From contig NZ_CP046883.1 in the NCBI RefSeq assembly GCF_014262665.1, positions 1,302,001 to 1,366,000 on the forward strand: a stretch of 64,000 nt of DNA, given 5' to 3'. Under the pieces are notes generated by a model. The model made no database searches. It had not been told where the DNA came from and saw only the letters and a program-made list of their open reading frames with translations. Numbering within the stretch: position 1 is the stretch's first letter; every line of letters starts with the position of its first letter. Origin of the DNA: Corynebacterium anserum. GTDB taxonomy: Bacteria > Actinomycetota > Actinomycetes > Mycobacteriales > Mycobacteriaceae. Below are positions 9,856 through 19,868 of this stretch, in pieces. The position numbers were made by a program, and so were the translations under genes.

Positions 9856-10437
9856 TTAAAGCTCAAGTAAACCATCTGGCGGTGTGATCACTACTGCCTC
9901 ATTGTCCAGATCAACAATGGGGACGATGGCATGACGAAAAGGAATAAGCGCTGTGGAACCAGCGGAGGGGATGTTGGCATCGGCGTCAATCGCAACTTCG
10001 AGAGTCGTACCAGCGGGGCCATGCATCACACCGCTAATCACACCAATGTCTACGGGTTCTGGTTGTGCGCCCTCATATGCGCGCGCACGCGCGGTTGCCT
10101 CATCTACATTGCCCACGGTGAGAACACGCAGCCCTTCGAGCTCGTGATCGTAAAAAGACTCATCGTCATCATCGACGATCGGTTCTGCATAGAAGCGTAC
10201 GCCCCGGAGGGACTCTGCCTCCGTCCGATCCTTAATCTCCTCCGCGGTCAGCAGCAAACGACCCTGATGAGGGCGAGTTGATTTAATAGTCAGACTGATC
10301 TCTTTACCAGCGTGACGCCCCGTGAGCACCTCACCGTTTTTAAACCGCACCTCGGGGTGATCAGTGGTGACCTCCACCACGATTTCCCCACGTACCCCGT
10401 GGGGTTTGATGACTCGTCCGATCTGCAGTTCAACCAT
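9856..10437 (-). CDS. rimM: Ribosome maturation factor RimM
   Basis: Assists assembly of the 30S subunit head by binding ribosomal protein S19. The 193-residue protein shows the N-terminal RimM barrel (IGRVIKPHGVRGEIVVEV) and a C-terminal PRC-barrel (YDHELEGLRVL near residue 97, followed by LIPFRHAIVPIVD). An acidic run DDDDES separates the two halves. It sits 27 bp downstream of gdhA and 20 bp upstream of trmD on the same strand, so gdhA-rimM-trmD probably forms one transcript; normally rimM follows rpsP. Assignment is firm. Confidence 0.95.
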   Translation of the reverse strand: MVELQIGRVIKPHGVRGEIVVEVTTDHPEVRFKNGEVLTGRHAGKEISLTIKSTRPHQGRLLLTAEEIKDRTEAESLRGVRFYAEPIVDDDDESFYDHELEGLRVLTVGNVDEATARARAYEGAQPEPVDIGVISGVMHGPAGTTLEVAIDADANIPSAGSTALIPFRHAIVPIVDLDNEAVVITPPDGLLEL

Positions 10438-10464
10438 GCAGGTCAGTTTAATTCACCCGGGAGA

Positions 10465-11817
<1,353 letters not shown>

Positions 11818-11914
11818 TTACACAAACAAGAAAATATGCTGACCCACTCAACAGTGAGCCGGTGATGCTTTCAACACTAACTGTCGGGAAGAAAACAACA
11901 TAGTTTGGCGGGGG

Positions 11915-11928
11915 TGACGTTTTCGTCA
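11915..11928. promoter_or_regulatory. Inverted repeat upstream of gdhA, candidate operator or -35 region
   Basis: TGACG and CGTCA arms around TTTT form a perfect 14-base inverted repeat about 107 bases upstream of the gdhA GTG. On the minus strand it includes TTGACG, a good -35 hexamer, but I see no strong -10 at 17 bases, so the promoter call is weak. Confidence 0.35.
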
Positions 11929-12030
11929 ACGCAACAGATCAAGCGTAGTAGAAAGATCGGACACAGCAGGCAAATAAACCCCGGGAGGCGGCCAGGATAC
12001 GGCTGATTACAAAAAGACGAAACACAGAAA

Positions 12031-12070
12031 ATCCGCCACGCCCGCAAGCATGCGGTGAACCGTGACGGAT
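12031..12070 (-). terminator. Rho-independent terminator of rpsP
   Basis: On the minus strand a 10-bp stem (ATCCGTCACG with CGTGGCGGAT, one G-U pair) encloses an inner CCGCA/TGCGG stem and is followed by TTTTCTG. It lies about 100 bases downstream of the rpsP stop and separates rpsP from gdhA. Confidence 0.7.
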
Positions 12071-12172
12071 TGTTCTTAGTGGATATTGTGCCGGTCTCAG
12101 CCGGGGGATGATCCGGAACTCACTGGCGTTAACGAGCGCGCCCAGGCCAGACCCAGGGTGCTCGCCGGGACA

Positions 12173-12670
12173 TTACTCCTCGGAAGACTCCCCAGCCTCG
12201 GACTCGGACTCCTCAGATGCCTTCTCTTCAGCTTCGGCTTCGGCAGCTGCTTCAGCTGCGGCCTTCGCCTCTGCCTCTTCCTTAGCCTTGCGCTTCTTCT
12301 CAGTGATGGCCTCAGCGGTTGGGCCGTCAGCTGCCTCAGCAAGAGCCTCGTTGAACAGATCCAACTTGGACTTCTTCTCTGGCTGAGGTTTCAGCGTTCC
12401 CTCTGCACCATCGAGACCCTTGAACTTCTGCCAATCACCGGTCACCTTCAACAGAGCCAGGACAGGTTCGGTTGGCTGAGCACCTACACCCAGCCAGTAC
12501 TGAGCACGCTCGGAGTTGATGCGAATAACGGATGGGTCGTAAGTTGGCTGGTAGATGCCCAGGTTCTCGATAACCTTGCCGGAACGACGGGTACGAGCAT
12601 CGGCAACAACTACGCGGTACTCAGGGGTACGGATTTTACCCAAGCGCTGCAGTTTGATCTTAACGGCCAC
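12173..12670 (-). CDS. rpsP: 30S ribosomal protein S16 with Ala/Glu-rich tail
   Basis: Structural protein of the small ribosomal subunit. The conserved core starts [12 protein letters not shown] and continues through [16 protein letters not shown] and [21 protein letters not shown] start at the GTG 12670, which has AAAAGGAGCC immediately upstream at the right spacing; a longer upstream frame lacks this. The 165-residue product is about twice the length of E. coli S16. From about residue 100 it carries a charged tail of Lys, Ala and Glu ending in a Ser/Glu run, of the kind seen in other corynebacteria. It is divergent from selO and has its own terminator, so it is uncoupled from rimM-trmD. Confidence 0.95.
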   Translation of the reverse strand: MAVKIKLQRLGKIRTPEYRVVVADARTRRSGKVIENLGIYQPTYDPSVIRINSERAQYWLGVGAQPTEPVLALLKVTGDWQKFKGLDGAEGTLKPQPEKKSKLDLFNEALAEAADGPTAEAITEKKRKAKEEAEAKAAAEAAAEAEAEEKASEESESEAGESSEE

Positions 12671-12860
12671 AATTGGCTCCTTTTCTTGGTCACTGGGCAG
12701 TTCAGACACTCCCCACACGGAACGCGGAAAGCCGGTTCAGCCCTTACTTTTATGCTGCGCGTGACCACCGGTCGACCGTGGTCGATGACGGTGTTACACA
12801 GACAACCCGAACAATACTAGTCCACACTGTTGTTTTCCCCAAACCGCTACAGTGGGCATC

Positions 12861-14501
12861 ATGTCAACCGCCAGTGCCCAGACACCACCGCAACTCACCT
12901 CACTTTTTGCCGATGCGCTCCCCGACCTCGCCGCCCCGTGGTCTCCTGTTCCTTTTTCCAACGCCACGCTTCTCATCCTCAATGAGAACCTCGCACGCGA
13001 TCTGGGTTTCGATCCGCAATGGTTACGCAGCGACGATGGTCTCCGGTTCTTGCTTGGCGAGTCGACCTCAGGGCATTCCGGATCGATATGGCCTCACCCG
13101 GTCTCCCAAGCGTACTCAGGCCATCAGTTTGGCAATTTCTCCCCCGTACTCGGTGACGGAAGGGCAGTACTTCTGGGAGAGGTAACCGTTGAGCAATCAG
13201 ACGGGGCCACAGTTGCAGTGGACATCCATCTGAAAGGAACCGGCCGGACACAGTTTTCTCGCGGCGCGTCAGACGGTCGCGCCTGCCTTGGGCCCATGTT
13301 GCGCGAATATCTGGTGAGTGAAGCTATGCACGCGATGGGAATCCCAACTACGAGAGCACTGGCGGTCATATTAACCGGTGAAACAGTTCTACGGCGCCGC
13401 CCTGAACCCGGCGCGGTATTAGTGCGGGTCGCTCGATCCCATCTCCGCATCGGATCTTTTCAATACGCGCGCATGCTGTGGGACAGCAAACCGCAGGTTC
13501 TCACCGACCTACTGGACTTTGCCCTATCCCGGCATCCCCTACGTTTTTCTTCTCTTTCCGGATGTTCCCCTGAGTATCCCCACGGACAACCATCGACAAG
13601 GGATGAGGATCGCTCACTCGGTATGGAAGGTACCGCGCTGCATTTGCTGGATACAGTCGCCCGCGCACAAGCCAAGCTTATGGCGCAGTGGTTATGCGTA
13701 GGATTTGTTCATGGCGTGATGAACACCGACAACGTCACGATATCTGGCGAAACTATTGACTACGGCCCATGTGCCTTTCTCGACGCATTTGATAGCTCCA
13801 CCTGCTTTAGTTCCATAGACGCCCAGGGTCGCTATGCCTTCGGCAGACAACCACACGTCATGCTGTGGAATCTCCAACGCTTCGCGGAGGCACTCCTTCC
13901 ACTCATCGGCCAGCAAACCGGCGTTACTGCTGCCGGTGCTGTCGATAAGGCCAACAGCATCTTGCTCCGCTACCCCGAGTACTTCTCGCATGCGTGGCAA
14001 TCCGGCATCGGAACTGCTTTGGGCTTAGCTCCCATTCCCACCAATCGCTCCTCAGATACCACCGCTCCGCTTTCAGCGTCTCAGGTATCTGTGATTGATG
14101 AGTTCATCGCACAACTGGAAAACTCCCATGCGGATCTCCTCCACGTGCTCAATGCTCTCGCACGTTCTCTCCTAGAGACAGGAGAAAAGCGGAAGGCTCA
14201 TTTATCGCACACGCCGCTGAGCACACGGTGGATTGAACGGTGGATCTCCCACAATCCAGATCCTGAACTGATGCTTCGTACTAATCCCGTGTACATCCCG
14301 CGTAATCACCTCGTGGAGGAGGCACTCAGCGCCGCTGAATCTGGTGAAATGGAGGCATTCCACAAGCTCCTAAAAGCTGTCACCGAGCCTTGTGAAACGC
14401 CTGGGCAGATCAGAAGTGGCGTCGATAAGGAAAAGGAGAGCAAATACCGAGAAACCGCACCGAAAACCGACGCACCATACATCACCTACTGTGGCACGTA
14501 A
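12861..14501 (+). CDS. selO: SelO (YdiU, UPF0061) pseudokinase-fold protein adenylyltransferase
   Basis: SelO proteins transfer AMP from ATP to Ser, Thr or Tyr of target proteins and are linked to oxidative-stress responses. The 546-residue product shows the family hallmarks: SQAYSGHQFGNFSPVLGDGR near residue 85 (ATP-binding glycine region), HLKGTGRTQFSRGASDGRA, AMHAMGIPTTRALAV near residue 155, and the metal and catalytic block GVMNTDNVTISGETIDYGP near residue 287. The C-terminus ends ITYCGT: a conserved Cys takes the position where eukaryotic SelO has selenocysteine. The ATG at 12861 is preferred to a GTG-like extension. It is slightly longer than E. coli YdiU (478 aa), with a low-conservation segment around residues 230-255. 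It is divergent from rpsP and convergent with ffh. Confidence 0.92.
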   Translation: MSTASAQTPPQLTSLFADALPDLAAPWSPVPFSNATLLILNENLARDLGFDPQWLRSDDGLRFLLGESTSGHSGSIWPHPVSQAYSGHQFGNFSPVLGDGRAVLLGEVTVEQSDGATVAVDIHLKGTGRTQFSRGASDGRACLGPMLREYLVSEAMHAMGIPTTRALAVILTGETVLRRRPEPGAVLVRVARSHLRIGSFQYARMLWDSKPQVLTDLLDFALSRHPLRFSSLSGCSPEYPHGQPSTRDEDRSLGMEGTALHLLDTVARAQAKLMAQWLCVGFVHGVMNTDNVTISGETIDYGPCAFLDAFDSSTCFSSIDAQGRYAFGRQPHVMLWNLQRFAEALLPLIGQQTGVTAAGAVDKANSILLRYPEYFSHAWQSGIGTALGLAPIPTNRSSDTTAPLSASQVSVIDEFIAQLENSHADLLHVLNALARSLLETGEKRKAHLSHTPLSTRWIERWISHNPDPELMLRTNPVYIPRNHLVEEALSAAESGEMEAFHKLLKAVTEPCETPGQIRSGVDKEKESKYRETAPKTDAPYITYCGT

Positions 14502-14577
14502 CCAAGTGTTGCACGTAGGCTTCCGGGAAACCTGCCGGTTCGTATACGTCTTTTGAATGACGTTCGTTGTCTGGTGG

Positions 14578-16164
14578 TTACTTCTTGCCGAAGCCCATTT
14601 TCCCCAGATCGATATTTTCAAACCCAGGGGGCAACTGCTCCTGCATTTTCTGTAAATCTGCCATAGATGGCATGCCACCACCAGCTCCGGGCATGGCAGG
14701 CATTCCTGGCATACCCTGCGGCATCCTTGGCTGAGTAGGACCCCGGCGCTTAGCGTTCTTCCCCTTCTTGCCTTTCTTACCTTTACGGTGGTTCTTCTGC
14801 TTCTTCGTGAACGACGAGCCACCCATGCCCATCTGGCCCGCCATCTTGCCCATCATCTTCTTCGCCTCAAAGAAGCGCTCAACGAGCTGATTAACCTCCG
14901 AGACAGAGACACCAGAGCCATTGGCAATGCGCTTTCGACGAGAAGCATTGAGAATCTTCGGATCCTGACGCTCCGCTGGCGTCATACCGCGAATAATGGC
15001 TTGAATGCGATCCAGCTGTTTCTCATCGACCATGTCGGCGATTTTGGACATCTGTGAACCGCCCGGCAGCATCTTCAAGATGTTACCCAGCGGACCCATG
15101 CGACGGATCATCATCATTTGCTCAAGGAAGTCTTCCAACGTCAGTTCGCCGGTGGCCATACGCTCCGCAGAGCTCATGGCCTGTTCCTGATCAAACACCT
15201 TTTCCGCTTGCTCAATGAGGGTGAGCATATCGCCCATACCCAGGATGCGGTTTGCCATGCGGTCGGGGTGGAAGACATCAAAGTCCTCGAGCTTCTCACC
15301 CGTCGAGGCGAACATGATCGGCTTACCCGTCACCTCGCGGATGGACAGCGCGGCACCACCGCGGGCATCGCCATCCAACTTTGTGAGTACAACACCAGTG
15401 AAGTCCACACCATCGCGGAAAGCTTCTGCGGTAGTCACCGCATCCTGACCGATCATGGAGTCAATGACGAACAACACCTCGTCTGGCTCCACTGCATCGC
15501 GAATGTCACGAGCTTGTTTCATCAGCACTTCATCGATACCGAGGCGTCCGGCGGTATCAATGATGACGATGTCGTGCTGGGTACGGTAGGCCTCTTCAAT
15601 GCCCGACTGAGCAACAGCCACGGGATCACCGTGGCTGGTACCCATCTCATGATCCAGAGTTTCCAAGGAAGTTCCAGGATCCGGTGCGAATGTGGGAACC
15701 CCTGCACGTTCACCGACGATCTGCAACTGCTGCACCGCACCTGGACGTTGCAAGTCACAGGCGATCAACATCGGCGTATGCCCCCGCCCAGCTAGATGCT
15801 TCGCCAATTTACCGGCCAAGGTAGTTTTACCAGCACCCTGCAAACCGGCCAGCATAATGATGGTAGGTGGCGTCTTTGCGAGGGAAAGACGCCGAGTTTC
15901 ACCACCGAGAATCTCAATGAGTTCCTCATTAACAATCTTGATGACCTGTTGAGCCGGATTCAGAGCCTGTGAAACTTCCGCGCCTGTCGCACGTTCCTTG
16001 ATGCGCTTGATGAAACCGCGCACTACCGGCAGAGAAACGTCAGCCTCCAGGAGGGCAAGGCGGATCTCCCGGGCTGTGGCGTTAATGTCTTCTTCGGTCA
16101 AACGACCCTTGCCACGCAGACCTTTAAGAGCGCCTGAAAGGCGATCGGAAAGCGACTCAAACAC
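14578..16164 (-). CDS. ffh: Signal recognition particle protein Ffh (SRP54)
   Basis: GTPase subunit of the signal recognition particle; binds signal sequences on ribosomes and docks with FtsY at the membrane. N domain starts FESLSDRLSGALKGLRGKG. The G domain has GLQGAGKTTLAGK near residue 106, DTAGRLG near 201 and TKLDGDARGG near 260. The M domain covers about 300-440, followed by a Met/Gly/Pro-rich tail (GMPGMPAMPGAGGGMPSM). The GTG at 16164 has AAGGAGA about 10 bases upstream; a longer upstream frame has no such site. Length 528 residues is normal for actinobacteria. It precedes a 457-base gap and then amt and ftsY, so both partners of the targeting pathway are within 4 kb. Confidence 0.96.
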   Translation of the reverse strand: MFESLSDRLSGALKGLRGKGRLTEEDINATAREIRLALLEADVSLPVVRGFIKRIKERATGAEVSQALNPAQQVIKIVNEELIEILGGETRRLSLAKTPPTIIMLAGLQGAGKTTLAGKLAKHLAGRGHTPMLIACDLQRPGAVQQLQIVGERAGVPTFAPDPGTSLETLDHEMGTSHGDPVAVAQSGIEEAYRTQHDIVIIDTAGRLGIDEVLMKQARDIRDAVEPDEVLFVIDSMIGQDAVTTAEAFRDGVDFTGVVLTKLDGDARGGAALSIREVTGKPIMFASTGEKLEDFDVFHPDRMANRILGMGDMLTLIEQAEKVFDQEQAMSSAERMATGELTLEDFLEQMMMIRRMGPLGNILKMLPGGSQMSKIADMVDEKQLDRIQAIIRGMTPAERQDPKILNASRRKRIANGSGVSVSEVNQLVERFFEAKKMMGKMAGQMGMGGSSFTKKQKNHRKGKKGKKGKNAKRRGPTQPRMPQGMPGMPAMPGAGGGMPSMADLQKMQEQLPPGFENIDLGKMGFGKK

Positions 16165-16621
16165 GCTGTGAAGTCTCCTTGGTTCAGCTTGTTGAAACTC
16201 AATCTCTTTCCACACGCACGCACGCGACGCACACACGAGGGAACACTACGGCGCGAAAATACTACGCGCTAGCTTCTGTCTCCCCCACCTTACAGGGCTT
16301 ATGGCTTCTTCCCCGACTTCCCCTCACCCCTGTTTTCTCCGACGCTACTCCACTCGCACCCAGCGAACCCTAGTCGCACGAACCGGTGACACCAATAGCA
16401 GTAACCCCACTAGCAGCAGCCCGGGACATCCAATGGCGCCGGCACACGATAAATCACCGAGCCAGTTAAGCTGTAATCAGCAACTGGACTCGGTGGGAAA
16501 GCGACCTGCAGCCTTTCATCATTACTCACTATTTTCTTATGTGAACAGTGAGCGGATCAGAGGATGAGAGATAAGGAACCGCGAGAAAGACCCATCGACG
16601 CTACGGGATTGAAGCCACGGG
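16165..16621. other. Non-coding interval between ffh and amt, where glnK-glnD would be expected
   Basis: No credible gene in 457 bases. It contains the ffh promoter region and the hairpin at 16455-16495. Related actinobacteria carry glnK and glnD directly after amt; no PII-like sequence is visible here on either strand. Confidence 0.6.
16455..16495 (-). terminator. Long hairpin downstream of amt, probable terminator
   Basis: CACCGAG and CTCGGTG form the outer stem, CCAGTT and AACTGG the next, and AGCTG/CAGC the tip, separated by single-base bulges. On the minus strand it is followed by ATTTATC, a weak U-rich tail. It lies about 127 bases after the amt stop. Confidence 0.5.
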
Positions 16622-17965
16622 TTAGACGGTCGTGTTCGCCGGAGTGACATCGTCACCGTAGTGGTATGCGGACTCGCCGTGGTGAGATGTATCGATACCC
16701 AACTCCTCGTCCACGCCGCGGATACGCCAGCCCATAGCTTTCTTCAAAATCAGTCCGATAACGGTCGTCACAACGGCGCAGAAGATAGCAGCACTCAGGG
16801 CGATAATAATCTGCACAGCCAGTAACTTCGCACCTTCTACCCCGCCGCCAACGAACAGCCCACGATCAGTGGCAAACAGGCCACAGGCAATGGTGCCCCA
16901 CGTACCGGCAACCAGGTGCAAACCCACAACATCTAACGAATCATCGAACTTGAAGCGGTACTTCATAGCGACGCCAAACGCTGCCAAGATACCTCCAATG
17001 AACCCTGCGATCAGCGACGTCAGTGGGTTGAAATCGCCAGCTGCTGGGGTGATCGTGACCAGACCCGCAACCAGACCGGAAGCAGCAGCCAAGGAGGTGC
17101 TTCGTCCATCACGGATGCGCTCGACTAGCAACCAACCAAGCATCGCGGCACATGTTGCTGCCGTCGTATTAACCCATGCAAGCCCAGCCACCCCATTAGC
17201 GGCAAACGCAGAACCACCATTGAAACCAAACCAGCCGAACCACAGCAGAGCCGCGCCCAACATCACCAGCGGCAGGTTGTGAGGCTTATCCTCTTTTTCC
17301 ATGAAGCCGCGCGACTGGCCAATGATTAGAGCCAGGACGAGACCCGCTACACCGGCATTAATGTGGACGACGGTACCTCCAGCAAAATCAATTGGAGCAA
17401 CGGCAGCAACGGTTTCTCCCCCCTCTTCAGTGGTGCCGAAAATCATGGAGGAAATGGAATTCTCGGAGTGAGAAAGCAAACCGCCGCCCCAGACCATGTG
17501 TGCCATAGGAAAATAAGCAAAAGTTACCCAGAGAGCTGTGAAGGTCAACCATGTGGAGAATTTCACACGGTTGGCCAGCGATCCAGAAATAATAGCCACC
17601 GTGATCATGGCGAAAGTCAGCTGGAACGCTACGTCAATGATGTTCGCGTAACCATTGGCACCGACAATGTAGTTGCCTTGCGCATCCATGATGCTGTCTT
17701 TCAGCCCAAAAAACTCCAGAGGATTAGACAGAATGCCTGCAAAGGACTGCGTGCCATAGGACATCGACCAGCCCCACAGGACGTAAATCACGCCGACGAC
17801 ACCCATCGAACCAAAGGACATCATCATCATGTTCAATGCGGATTTCTGCCGACTCATGCCTCCATAAAACAGCGCAAGCGCCGGTGTCATAAGAAGCACC
17901 AAGGCGGCGCTCATCAACATCCATGAAGCATTGCCACTGGCTGCGGTTACTTCCTCCGGGGACAT
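16622..17965 (-). CDS. amt: Ammonium transporter, Amt family
   Basis: Channel-like transporter for ammonium across the cytoplasmic membrane. The 447 residues show about 11 membrane segments, starting with WMLMSAALVLLMTPALALFY. The pore histidines are present in VVHINAGVAGLV near residue 195 and LHLVAGTWGTIACG near 347. The ATG at 17965 has AAAGGAGAG just upstream. There is no long cytoplasmic N-terminal extension; the C-terminal tail (about 40 residues, with RIRGVDEELGIDTSHHGESAY) carries the conserved segment that in other Amt proteins contacts the PII protein. The usual downstream glnK/glnD genes are missing. ftsY is upstream on the same strand but 301 bases away. Confidence 0.95.
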   Translation of the reverse strand: MSPEEVTAASGNASWMLMSAALVLLMTPALALFYGGMSRQKSALNMMMMSFGSMGVVGVIYVLWGWSMSYGTQSFAGILSNPLEFFGLKDSIMDAQGNYIVGANGYANIIDVAFQLTFAMITVAIISGSLANRVKFSTWLTFTALWVTFAYFPMAHMVWGGGLLSHSENSISSMIFGTTEEGGETVAAVAPIDFAGGTVVHINAGVAGLVLALIIGQSRGFMEKEDKPHNLPLVMLGAALLWFGWFGFNGGSAFAANGVAGLAWVNTTAATCAAMLGWLLVERIRDGRSTSLAAASGLVAGLVTITPAAGDFNPLTSLIAGFIGGILAAFGVAMKYRFKFDDSLDVVGLHLVAGTWGTIACGLFATDRGLFVGGGVEGAKLLAVQIIIALSAAIFCAVVTTVIGLILKKAMGWRIRGVDEELGIDTSHHGESAYHYGDDVTPANTTV

Positions 17966-18031
17966 TTCTCTCTCCTTTAAAATAAAGTTGTCTTATAAAA
18001 CAACGATGTCTTACGGAGAGTCATTTAAGCG

Positions 18032-18058
18032 AGGCGATGTTTCATAAAAACATCGCCT
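18032..18058. repeat. Perfect inverted repeat, 11-bp arms, upstream of amt
   Basis: AGGCGATGTTT, loop CATAA, AAACATCGCCT. It lies about 67-93 bases upstream of the amt start. A related but imperfect motif (TTATAAAACAACGATG) occurs at 17993-18008, closer to the gene. Confidence 0.6.
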
Positions 18059-18065
18059 GAGATTA

Positions 18066-18086
18066 CTGGCTCATGAATTGAGCCAG
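18066..18086. repeat. Perfect inverted repeat, 8-bp arms, upstream of amt
   Basis: CTGGCTCA, loop TGAAT, TGAGCCAG, only seven bases beyond the 11-bp-arm repeat. Could be a second stem of a leader structure. Confidence 0.5.
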
Positions 18087-18220
18087 ACTTATGTTTCTCA
18101 GACGTAACCAAGCCGGGCGCTTCGTTTCAAGAATGTAACGCAGAACTGCAGCGGTGGCAGACACACCATCACAGAAGAGCCGAGCACCCACATAAAACAA
18201 CAGTGATCGGCTCCCCTTCC

Positions 18221-18275
18221 GTGCAGGCCTGCCCAAGTCATACAGACTAAAACGATTTGTGCAGGCCTATCCAAG
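18221..18275. repeat. Short direct repeat at the 3' end of ftsY
   Basis: A 17-base sequence GTGCAGGCCTGCCCAAG at 18221-18237 recurs as GTGCAGGCCTATCCAAG at 18259-18275, where the second copy covers the ftsY stop codon. Two mismatches; 21 bases lie between the copies. It may record a small local duplication. Confidence 0.5.
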
Positions 18276-19808
18276 AAGGGCGTCGACGAAACTCTCTACT
18301 TCAAATGGCGCCAGGTGGTCTGCCCCCTCGCCCAGACCGACGAGCTTCACCGGAACACCAAGTTCCTCCTGCACTTGGAACACAATGCCGCCCTTTGCAG
18401 TGCCATCCAGCTTGGTAAGAACCACACCGGTAATGTCAACAACCTCTCGGAAAACACGTGCTTGCATGAGGCCGTTTTGTCCCACGGTAGCGTCCAACAC
18501 CAGCAGAACCTCGTCAACGGTGGCGCGTTTCTCCACGACGCGCTTCACTTTACCCAGTTGATCCATGAGTCCAACGGATGTGTGAAGACGCCCAGCTGTG
18601 TCAATCAACACCACATCGGTGCCATCATCGATACCCTGCGCTACTGCATCGAAAGCAACAGAAGCCGGATCGGCGCCTTCTGCGCCACGAACAGTTTTCG
18701 CTCCCACTCGGCGCCCCCAGGTTTCCAGCTGATCCGCAGCAGCAGCGCGGAACGTGTCAGCTGCGCCCAGAGTTACACTGTGTCCCATGCCGATGAGAAC
18801 ACGGGACAGCTTGCCAGTTGTGGTGGTTTTACCGGTGCCATTGACACCCACGACCATGATGACCGCTGGTTTTCCGTCATACGGCATGGCCTTGATGGAA
18901 CGATCCATTTCTGGTTTACACGCCTCGATCAACACCGAACGCAACATTGCGCGTGCTTCAGCTTCGCTTGACACTCCATTCACGGCGATGCGTTCGCGGA
19001 GAGCGTCCACCACATCCAAGGTGGTCTTTGTTCCGAGATCAGCCATGAGCAGGGTATCTTCGATTTCTTCCCAGGCATCCTCGTCGAGATTTCCCGCGGA
19101 AAGAATGCCCAATACGCCGCGTCCAATCACGTTTTGCGATTGAGATAAACGGCCACGCAGCTTACCCATTCGGCCTTGAACAGGGGCGATCTCATCCTGA
19201 GAAGCGTGGCCTACTGTGGTGTCCTCCTGAGGTAATTCAGGCTGCGCTTCGGCGTCCGGATCACGATCCTCCTCGGGCGAAGTTCGCAGTGACGTTTCTT
19301 CACTGCCCTCACTGCCTTCGACGGGCACCTCAACGGTTTCATCGACCGTATCGTTCAGTTGTTCATCCGTGGAACGCGGTTCTGCGGGAACTTCTGGCTG
19401 AGAGTCAGGTTTAGGATCAGTGTGAAGTCCTGAATTATCAGCGGATGGTTTGGTCTCCCCCTGGGTGAGTACCGCTTCAGACTCCGGAGCAGTTTCGCTT
19501 TCGCGTGGAGCCTGTGGTTGCGGCTTCAGTTCCTGGTTCTCGCGCAGTTCTGGCTGTTCATGCCCGTCGGTTGAAGGTTTGGTGATTTCGACGCCACCAA
19601 TGGTGGTAGTACTACCAGAGGTGAAGTTAAAGCCTCCTTGAGCCTTGTAATTGCCTGACGAAGGCTTGGCTTGTTCAATCTCCTCCTTCTTCTCAAAAGA
19701 AATCTGCTTCGACTTACTACGCCGCAGGCCGAAGAGAATGATGAGCAAGGCGATAAGCAAAACTGCTACTACGCCAAGGATGATCCACATAAGCGGTGAT
19801 AAAGACAT
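18267..19808 (-). CDS. ftsY: Signal recognition particle receptor FtsY
   Basis: GTPase docking the SRP-ribosome complex at the membrane. An N-terminal membrane segment (LMWIILGVVAVLLIALLIIL) is followed by a long acidic, Pro/Glu-rich A domain to about residue 215. The N domain comes next (LRGRLSQSQNVIGRG), then the G domain with VGVNGTGKTTTTGKL near residue 318, DTFRAAAADQLETWG, DTAGRLH near 403 and TKLDGTAKGG near 465. Start codon is uncertain: ATG 19808 has AGGGG only one base away, and a TTG at 19820 would add four residues. Length 513 residues is typical of actinobacterial FtsY with the acidic linker. It is divergent from the esterase gene, and amt lies downstream. Confidence 0.95.
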   Translation of the reverse strand: MSLSPLMWIILGVVAVLLIALLIILFGLRRSKSKQISFEKKEEIEQAKPSSGNYKAQGGFNFTSGSTTTIGGVEITKPSTDGHEQPELRENQELKPQPQAPRESETAPESEAVLTQGETKPSADNSGLHTDPKPDSQPEVPAEPRSTDEQLNDTVDETVEVPVEGSEGSEETSLRTSPEEDRDPDAEAQPELPQEDTTVGHASQDEIAPVQGRMGKLRGRLSQSQNVIGRGVLGILSAGNLDEDAWEEIEDTLLMADLGTKTTLDVVDALRERIAVNGVSSEAEARAMLRSVLIEACKPEMDRSIKAMPYDGKPAVIMVVGVNGTGKTTTTGKLSRVLIGMGHSVTLGAADTFRAAAADQLETWGRRVGAKTVRGAEGADPASVAFDAVAQGIDDGTDVVLIDTAGRLHTSVGLMDQLGKVKRVVEKRATVDEVLLVLDATVGQNGLMQARVFREVVDITGVVLTKLDGTAKGGIVFQVQEELGVPVKLVGLGEGADHLAPFEVESFVDALLG

Positions 19809-19868
19809 ACCCCTAGTCAATCAGAATCTATGTTGTCTTGTGTGCTTGGGCGGGACTATTCTTCCCTC

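Larger units (their letters stand above)
17966..18266. promoter_or_regulatory. Structured leader/promoter region of amt
   Basis: This 301-base gap between ftsY and amt has no gene but several inverted repeats: 18032-18058, 18066-18086, an outer CTGAGA/TCTCAG pair that flanks the second, and GAGCCGA/TCGGCTC arms around 18176-18213. Together they could form a folded leader or a set of operator sites for amt. No U-run follows any of them on the minus strand. Confidence 0.45.

Noticed and set aside
15118..15795. Plus-strand open frame of 225 codons inside ffh
   Set aside because: Antisense to the conserved Ffh G and M domains.
16301..16567. Possible glnK remnant in the ffh-amt gap
   Set aside because: The translation is Ser/Pro-rich and has none of the PII landmarks such as the T-loop; no remnant is visible in other frames.
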